From: Acidobacteriota bacterium
GTDB taxonomy: Bacteria > Acidobacteriota > Terriglobia > Bryobacterales > Bryobacteraceae
DNA length: 39,188 bases
Assembly (NCBI GenBank): GCA_018268835.1
Contig: JAFDVU010000054.1
Location: forward strand, 1 to 39,188
Direction: 5' to 3'
The position numbers were made by a program, and so were the translations under genes. Positions 34,370-39,188 of this stretch are shown here, piece by piece; positions within the stretch are counted from its first letter, which is position 1, and every line of letters starts with the position of its first letter. The notes under the pieces are model-generated. The model made no database searches. It had not been told where the DNA came from and saw only the letters and a program-made list of their open reading frames with translations.

Positions 34370-35016
34370 TTCGAATTCTTATCGCAGACGATCACGGCGT
34401 GATGCGCAGGGGCCTGCGCCTGCAATTGGAGCAGCACGAGGGCATCGAGGTCGCCGGCGAAGCCGCTGACGGGCGCGAAGCCGTCAAACTCGCCGAAGAG
34501 TTGCGTCCCGACCTCGTGATCATGGACATCGGCATGCCCAACCTCAACGGCATCGAGGCCACCGCGCAGATCGTCAAACGCGATCCCGAGATCGGCGTGA
34601 TCATCCTCAGCATGCACTCCGACGAAGAGTATCTGCTGCGCGCGCTGACCGCCGGCGCGCGCGGCTACCTGCTCAAGGAGAGCGCCGATGCCGACCTCTT
34701 GCGCGCCGTGGAAGCCGTGGCGCGCCGCAAGTCTTTCTTCAGCCCCGCTGTGGCCAAGATGCTGCTGGACGATTTCGTGCAGCAGATCCGGCAGCGCGGG
34801 TTGAAGGACTCCTACGACCTGCTCACGGAGCGCGAGAAGGAAATCTTTCAGTTGCTGGCGGAAGGCAACTCTGTGAAGGACATCGCATCCACCTTCAACC
34901 TGAGCGTCTACACGGTGGAGACCCACCGCACACACATCATGCAGAAACTCGACCTGCATAGCGCCGTGGACCTGGTGCTGTACGCGGTGCGCAAGAAGAT
35001 CATCACGTTTTCGTAA
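34366..35016 (+). CDS. NarL/LuxR-type response regulator
   Basis: The 216-residue regulator has a receiver (D8, D9, phosphoacceptor D54 in IMDIGMPNLNG, Lys in GYLLKES) and a LuxR helix-turn-helix (about 150-210, LLTEREKEIFQLLAEGNSVKDI, FNLSVYTVETHRTHIMQKL). It is translationally coupled to the kinase gene, so they form a pair. Likely targets are the flanking solute genes; the inverted repeat at 28777 is one candidate site. Confidence 0.95.
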   Translation: MIRILIADDHGVMRRGLRLQLEQHEGIEVAGEAADGREAVKLAEELRPDLVIMDIGMPNLNGIEATAQIVKRDPEIGVIILSMHSDEEYLLRALTAGARGYLLKESADADLLRAVEAVARRKSFFSPAVAKMLLDDFVQQIRQRGLKDSYDLLTEREKEIFQLLAEGNSVKDIASTFNLSVYTVETHRTHIMQKLDLHSAVDLVLYAVRKKIITFS

Positions 35017-35099
35017 GCGCGCGCACACCATACCCCGATTTTGGCGCGGGGCTCACCCGGCGGCGGTATTCCTCGCGCCCGCCCGCGCCGGTAGCCTGA

Positions 35100-35762
35100 A
35101 TGAAGAGCATGAACCACCACGAGCCTTTTCATTTCCATACCGAACGGCGCCTGGTGCAGTTGACCGGACGCTCCGCGCGCACGGTCCCCGAACTGCTCGC
35201 GATCCTGCGGGAAATCTCCGGGGCCAGTGTCTTCTATCACACCCATCACCTCTTTCTCTCCCACCATTTCGAAAAGCCGGTGGTGTATAACGATTTCGCC
35301 GACTGGGTGGGCCAGGCATTGCAGGAAGACGCTCTGGCCGAGCGCCTGGCCGCAATCGACCTGCTCGCCTTCACCTCCATCCGCCAGCTCCGCGAGGCCG
35401 TGATCGCGCTGATGGAAGCGCACATCGCGGCCGGCGGCGCCCGCGCCCGCGAATGCCCGGCGGGCGACGAGTTCCACTTCTGCAAATCGAAGAGCTTCAT
35501 CATGCCCACGGGCATTGTGGCCGAGGATCCGGCAGATTTCTTCCGTAAGGTGCGCGGCATCACCAACGTGTCGCTCTACTTCCACTTCCTGGAAGCGCGG
35601 CTGCGGCTGGAGCGGCCCACCAACGATTTCTCTCACTGGCTGCGCGGGCGCGGCGAAGCGGGCATGGCGGACGCCATCGACCGTCTCGACCCGTACGTGG
35701 TCACGCTCGACGAACTGAAAGAACAGATCACGGAGGTAGGCCGCCGCCATGGTGTCAACTAA
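35100..35762 (+). CDS. DUF5752 family protein
   Basis: The 220-residue protein has the DUF5752 pattern: FHTERRLVQLTGRSARTVPELL, the histidine-rich FYHTHHLFLSHHF, VYNDFADWV, a Cys-containing FHFCKSKSFIMPTG stretch and YFHFLEARLRLERPTNDFSHWL. Function is unknown; the family is commonly found beside trehalose/glycosyltransferase genes. The start is 35100 or the in-frame ATG at 35109, preceded by AAGAG. Its end overlaps the next gene by 14 bp, a coupling sign. Confidence 0.85.
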   Translation: MKSMNHHEPFHFHTERRLVQLTGRSARTVPELLAILREISGASVFYHTHHLFLSHHFEKPVVYNDFADWVGQALQEDALAERLAAIDLLAFTSIRQLREAVIALMEAHIAAGGARARECPAGDEFHFCKSKSFIMPTGIVAEDPADFFRKVRGITNVSLYFHFLEARLRLERPTNDFSHWLRGRGEAGMADAIDRLDPYVVTLDELKEQITEVGRRHGVN

Positions 35763-36993
35763 GGAAGGAGTCAGCCTGAGCGATTACCAGGACGTCACCG
35801 GCAAACACGTGATCGACGAGTTGCGCGTGATCGCGGCCCATGTCGAGGGACGCCGTCTGCAGAACATCAACTCGACCGCGGTGGGCGGCGGGGTGGCCGA
35901 GATCCTGACCCGTTTGGTGCCGCTGCTGCGCGAACTCGGCGTGCTCGCCACCTGGGACGTGATCAAGGGCGACCAGAACTTCTTCGAGATCACCAAGGCG
36001 ATGCACAACGCGCTGCACGGCAAGCCGGAGAACCTCACGCCGGCGATGCTGGACCACTATCGCGCAACCACGGAAAGCAATCTCCGCCAGATGGATTTCC
36101 ACGGGGACGTGATCTGGGTACACGACCCGCAGCCGGCCGCGCTCATCGCGCGCCGCAAGCAGAGCGGCCGCCCCTGGGTGTGGCGCTGCCACATCGACGT
36201 TTCCACTCCCTACAAACCGGTGTGGGATTTCCTGGCGCCCTACGTGGAGCAGTACGACGCGGCCATCTTCTCGATGCCCGATTTCGCGCGCCCCATGCAC
36301 ATTCCGCAATTCATGGTGGCGCCCTCGATCGATCCGCTGAGCGACAAGAACCGGGAACTCGAGCCCGGCACGGTGGAGCGGGTTCTGCGCAAGCACGGCG
36401 TGGACCCGGGCCGGCCGGTCCTGACGCAGATCTCGCGCTTCGACCGGCTCAAGGACCCGCTGGGCGTGATCGCCGCGTACAAACTGGTCCGCAAGCGGCA
36501 CAACTGTCAGCTTGTGCTGGCCGGCGGGGACGCGCCCGACGATCCGGAAGGCGCGGCGGTGCTCAACGAGGTACGCGAAGCCGCGGGAACGGATCCCAAT
36601 ATTCACGTGCTGCCGCTGCCGCCGTTCAGCGACCTGGAGATCAATGCGCTGGTGCGCGGATCCACCATCGTCTTCCAGAAATCCATCAAGGAAGGTTTCG
36701 GGCTCACCGTCAGCGAAGCTCTCTGGAAGGGCAAGCCCGTGATCGCCGGCGCCGTGGGCGGCATCAAGCTGCAGGTAATCAACGGCCACACCGGTTTCCT
36801 GGTCCACTCCCCCGAGGGCGCCGCGCAGCGCGCCATGCAACTCCTTGCCGATCCCGGCCTCTGCCGCCGCTTGGGTGAGAACGGCCGCCTCCACGTGAAG
36901 CAAAACTTCCTGCTGACCCGCCAGGTGAAAGATTACATGCTGGTCATGCTGGCGCTGGATCACCCCGCCAAAGACGTGGTGCACCTCAACTGA
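35749..36993 (+). CDS. treT: TreT-like trehalose-forming GT4 glycosyltransferase
   Basis: The 414-residue GT-B enzyme has the TreT features: NSTAVGGGVAEILTRLVPLL near residue 40, DVIKGDQNFFEITKAMHNAL, WRCHIDVSTP, and the GT4 motif KEGFGLTVSEALWKGKPVI in the second domain, followed by GAVGGIKLQV. TreT transfers glucose from an NDP-glucose to glucose to make trehalose in one step. The start is preceded by GGAGGT; it overlaps the DUF5752 gene by 14 bp, and its TGA overlaps the start of the OtsA fusion gene. Confidence 0.83.
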   Translation: MVSTKEGVSLSDYQDVTGKHVIDELRVIAAHVEGRRLQNINSTAVGGGVAEILTRLVPLLRELGVLATWDVIKGDQNFFEITKAMHNALHGKPENLTPAMLDHYRATTESNLRQMDFHGDVIWVHDPQPAALIARRKQSGRPWVWRCHIDVSTPYKPVWDFLAPYVEQYDAAIFSMPDFARPMHIPQFMVAPSIDPLSDKNRELEPGTVERVLRKHGVDPGRPVLTQISRFDRLKDPLGVIAAYKLVRKRHNCQLVLAGGDAPDDPEGAAVLNEVREAAGTDPNIHVLPLPPFSDLEINALVRGSTIVFQKSIKEGFGLTVSEALWKGKPVIAGAVGGIKLQVINGHTGFLVHSPEGAAQRAMQLLADPGLCRRLGENGRLHVKQNFLLTRQVKDYMLVMLALDHPAKDVVHLN

Positions 36994-39188
36994 TGCCGCG
37001 CCTCTTCCAATTCGCGGTGGCGTGGGTAGCGGGCTTGGGACTGCTCGCCTGGGGAGTGTCGAAGGTGGTCGACCAGACCGCGCGCCAGGGCTTCGAACGC
37101 GATCTGCAACTGCGCGCGCGCCTCGCGGTCACCGGATCGCGCGCATCGCTGGCCGAAAACTGGCACCGGGGCCGCGAGACCGAGCTACGCAACCAGTTGG
37201 CCGAAATCGCGCGCGACGAGCGCGTGATGGCGGTGGCGGCGTGCGACATCGACGGGCGGCTGCTGGCCAGTACATCGGAATATCCGGCCGGGTTCGGCTG
37301 CCACCAGGTGGACGTGGGCGCGAGCGCCGGCGACGGGCGTACGCTGCGCGAGTGGAACGAGGTGGAGCGCCTGCCCGGTGGGGGCATCCACGTCAGCGCG
37401 ATTCCCGTGTGGGATGCGGGCGCGCAGATCGGGTACCTCATCGTGCTGCAGGACATGAGTTACGCTGAACGCCGCGAGGCCCAGACCCGCAACATCCTGC
37501 TGATCTCCTTCGGCGTGCTCGGCGTGCTGGCCTCGGCCTTCACGGTGCTGGTCGCGCGCTTCAGCCGGCGCAGTTGGGCGGCGGAACTGCGCCGCATCCT
37601 GCGTGGCGGCGGATCCAACCGCCCCGAGTTCCAGCCGATCCTGCGCGACGTGCGCGAACTGATCGCGCGCCTCAGCGACGACCAGGAAGACAGCCCGGGT
37701 GCCTGGACCGCGGAACGGCTCAAACGCGTGCTCAGCGGCCTGCTGCACGGTGAGCGCGTGGTCATCGTCAGCAACCGCGAGCCCTACCTGCATGAGCACG
37801 ATGCCGAGGGCGGCGTTCGCGTGGTGCACCCCGCCAGCGGCCTGGTCACCGCGCTCGAACCGGTGATGCGCGCCTGCTCCGGCGTGTGGGTCGCGCACGG
37901 CTCCGGCACAGCCGACCGCGAGACGGTGGACCGCAACGATCACGTGCGCGTCCCGCCGGGCGAAGAGTCGTATCACATCCGCCGCGTGTGGCTCAGCCCC
38001 GCCGAGGAGAACGGCTACTACTACGGTTTCTCCAACGAAGGCCTTTGGCCCCTGTGCCACGTAGCCGACGCGCGGCCCAACTTCCGCGGCGAGGACTGGG
38101 AGCACTATCGCCGCGTCAACCAGCGGTTCGCCGACGCCGTCTGCGACGAAGTGGATGGCGACGACCCGATCGTCCTGGTGCAGGATTACCACTTCGCTCT
38201 GGCTCCAGCGATGATCCGCCGCCGGCTGCCGGCGGCCACTGTGATCATGTTCTGGCACATCCCGTGGCCCAACGCCGAGCGCTTCGGCATCTGTCCCTGG
38301 CGGCACGAGATCCTGGAAGGGCTGCTGGGCAGCAGCATCCTCGGCTTCCACACGCAGTTCCATTGCAACAATTTCCTGGATGCCGTGGACACTTACCTGG
38401 AAGCGCGCATCGATCGCGAGCAGCACGGCGTAGTCATGCGCGGGCACCGGGCGCTGGTGCGTCCCTACCCGATTTCGATCGAGTGGCCGGTGCGCTGGCT
38501 GGCTACCGCGCCCAGCCACCAGGAGTGCCGCGAGCAGATCTGGCGGCAGCTCGGCCTCAAGCCGGGCGCGCTGCTCGGCGTGGGCGTGGACCGGCTGGAT
38601 TACACCAAGGGCGTGGAAGAACGGCTGCTCGCGGTGGAGCGGCTGCTCGAACGCCACCCCGAGTTTCGCGGGCGCTTCAGCTTCGCGCAGGTGGCCGCGC
38701 CGAGCCGCACCAAGATCGAACGCTACCGCACGCTGAACGACGTGGTGACGCAGCTTGCCGAACGCATCAACCAGCGCTTCGGGAGGCCGGGTTACCAGCC
38801 GGTCATCCTGCTGCGCTCCCACCACGAGCCGCCCGACGTGTTCCGCTTCTACCGCGCAGCGCACCTCTGCTACGTGAGCAGCCTGCACGACGGAATGAAC
38901 CTGGTGGCCAAGGAATTCGCGGCCGCGCGCGACGATGAGCAGGGCGTGCTGCTGCTGAGCCAGTTCACCGGCGCGGCGCGCGAACTCACCGAGGCGCTGA
39001 TCGTGAACCCGTACGACCTGGAAGAGGCGGGTAACGCGCTGGCCGCCGCGCTGCAAATGAGCGCGGAGGAGCAGCGGGTGCGGATGCGCGCCATGCGCTC
39101 CGTGGTGTCCCACTTCAACGTGTACCGCTGGGCCGGGAAGATGCTGGCCGACGCCTCGCGGTTGCGCAGCCGCGAGCGGCTCGCCGGG
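36993..39188 (+). CDS. otsA: Trehalose-6-phosphate synthase (GT20) with N-terminal membrane sensor module, 3' end outside window
   Basis: The frame is open to the last base: at least 732 residues. Residues 1-25 and 167-189 are membrane helices flanking a periplasmic region (about 26-160, VMAVAACDIDGRLLASTSEYP) that looks like a small sensory domain. A linker (190-254) leads to the GT20 domain from about 255: IVSNREPYLHEH, VQDYHFALAPAMIRRRLP, FWHIPWPNAERFG, GVDRLDYTKGVEERLLAVE and LHDGMNLVAKEF, the acceptor and donor motifs of OtsA. It should join UDP-glucose and glucose-6-phosphate. The ATG at 36993 overlaps the TGA of treT. The phosphatase partner is not in view; it may be the C-terminus or another gene. 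Confidence 0.9.
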   Translation, partial: MPRLFQFAVAWVAGLGLLAWGVSKVVDQTARQGFERDLQLRARLAVTGSRASLAENWHRGRETELRNQLAEIARDERVMAVAACDIDGRLLASTSEYPAGFGCHQVDVGASAGDGRTLREWNEVERLPGGGIHVSAIPVWDAGAQIGYLIVLQDMSYAERREAQTRNILLISFGVLGVLASAFTVLVARFSRRSWAAELRRILRGGGSNRPEFQPILRDVRELIARLSDDQEDSPGAWTAERLKRVLSGLLHGERVVIVSNREPYLHEHDAEGGVRVVHPASGLVTALEPVMRACSGVWVAHGSGTADRETVDRNDHVRVPPGEESYHIRRVWLSPAEENGYYYGFSNEGLWPLCHVADARPNFRGEDWEHYRRVNQRFADAVCDEVDGDDPIVLVQDYHFALAPAMIRRRLPAATVIMFWHIPWPNAERFGICPWRHEILEGLLGSSILGFHTQFHCNNFLDAVDTYLEARIDREQHGVVMRGHRALVRPYPISIEWPVRWLATAPSHQECREQIWRQLGLKPGALLGVGVDRLDYTKGVEERLLAVERLLERHPEFRGRFSFAQVAAPSRTKIERYRTLNDVVTQLAERINQRFGRPGYQPVILLRSHHEPPDVFRFYRAAHLCYVSSLHDGMNLVAKEFAAARDDEQGVLLLSQFTGAARELTEALIVNPYDLEEAGNALAAALQMSAEEQRVRMRAMRSVVSHFNVYRWAGKMLADASRLRSRERLAG

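Noticed and set aside
37185..39113. 642-codon open frame on the minus strand
   Set aside because: It lies antisense to the OtsA fusion, whose domain motifs are clear. Its product is low-complexity (His/Ala/Arg/Gln-rich), as expected for an antisense shadow in high-GC DNA.

Overview
The window is high-GC bacterial chromosome. The gene content (M28 and M49 peptidases, DUF4159, a BON/M48 envelope gene set, glucosylglycerate- and trehalose-type genes) and base composition fit an Acidobacteriota genome, perhaps of the Solibacter/Bryobacter type. That assignment rests on general resemblance and was not tested by search. No rRNA, CRISPR array or intact transposase gene was found. One tRNA (Asn, GTT) is present.

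Region 1 (1-9110) is ordinary chromosome: the 3' part of an M28 peptidase and an APC amino-acid permease on +; a minus-strand run of five genes (DUF2007 protein, secreted esterase, orphan PhoB-type regulator, M49 dipeptidyl-peptidase III-like protein, GNAT acetyltransferase); then YtxH and metallo-beta-lactamase-fold proteins on +.

Region 2 (tRNA-Asn at 9115 to about 15000) looks like an accessory island. It holds a wrecked TIR-domain nucleotide-binding effector gene (one frameshift, one 318-bp palindromic insertion with a 4-bp target duplication), a 49-residue ORF coupled to a DUF2924 gene, and a 1049-residue phospholipase-D/superfamily-2 helicase/DUF3427 protein. The content is defence-like, but no defence function is proven.

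Region 3 (about 14920-25050) is a compact envelope-stress cluster. An HPF/RaiA ribosome-hibernation factor diverges from an NhaR-type LysR regulator, followed by a BON protein, a secreted unknown, a lipocalin pseudogene, HtpX, a PGPGW-like membrane protein, a zf-TFIIB protein, TerC, an M50-CBS site-2-protease homologue, a periplasmic helical protein, a second BON protein, an M48 periplasmic protease and a TerB-like protein. A shared sequence, roughly YATCTATTNGWCRA, lies in front of three transcription units and may be the regulator's site. This is the best candidate for an undescribed system.

Region 4 (25327-28643) holds a DUF4159 protein, a degenerate GGDEF protein and an NnrS-like membrane protein.

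Region 5 (28847-39188) is a compatible-solute/osmotic-response cluster: a GpgS-like glucosyl-3-phosphoglycerate synthase, a GT2 transferase, an MscS-related TM-helix protein, an MPGP-type phosphatase on the other strand, a NarL-type sensor kinase and regulator pair, a DUF5752 protein, a TreT-like GT4 enzyme, and a trehalose-6-phosphate synthase fused to an N-terminal membrane sensor module that runs off the window end. The genes suggest parallel synthesis of glucosylglycerate-type solutes and trehalose under two-component control.
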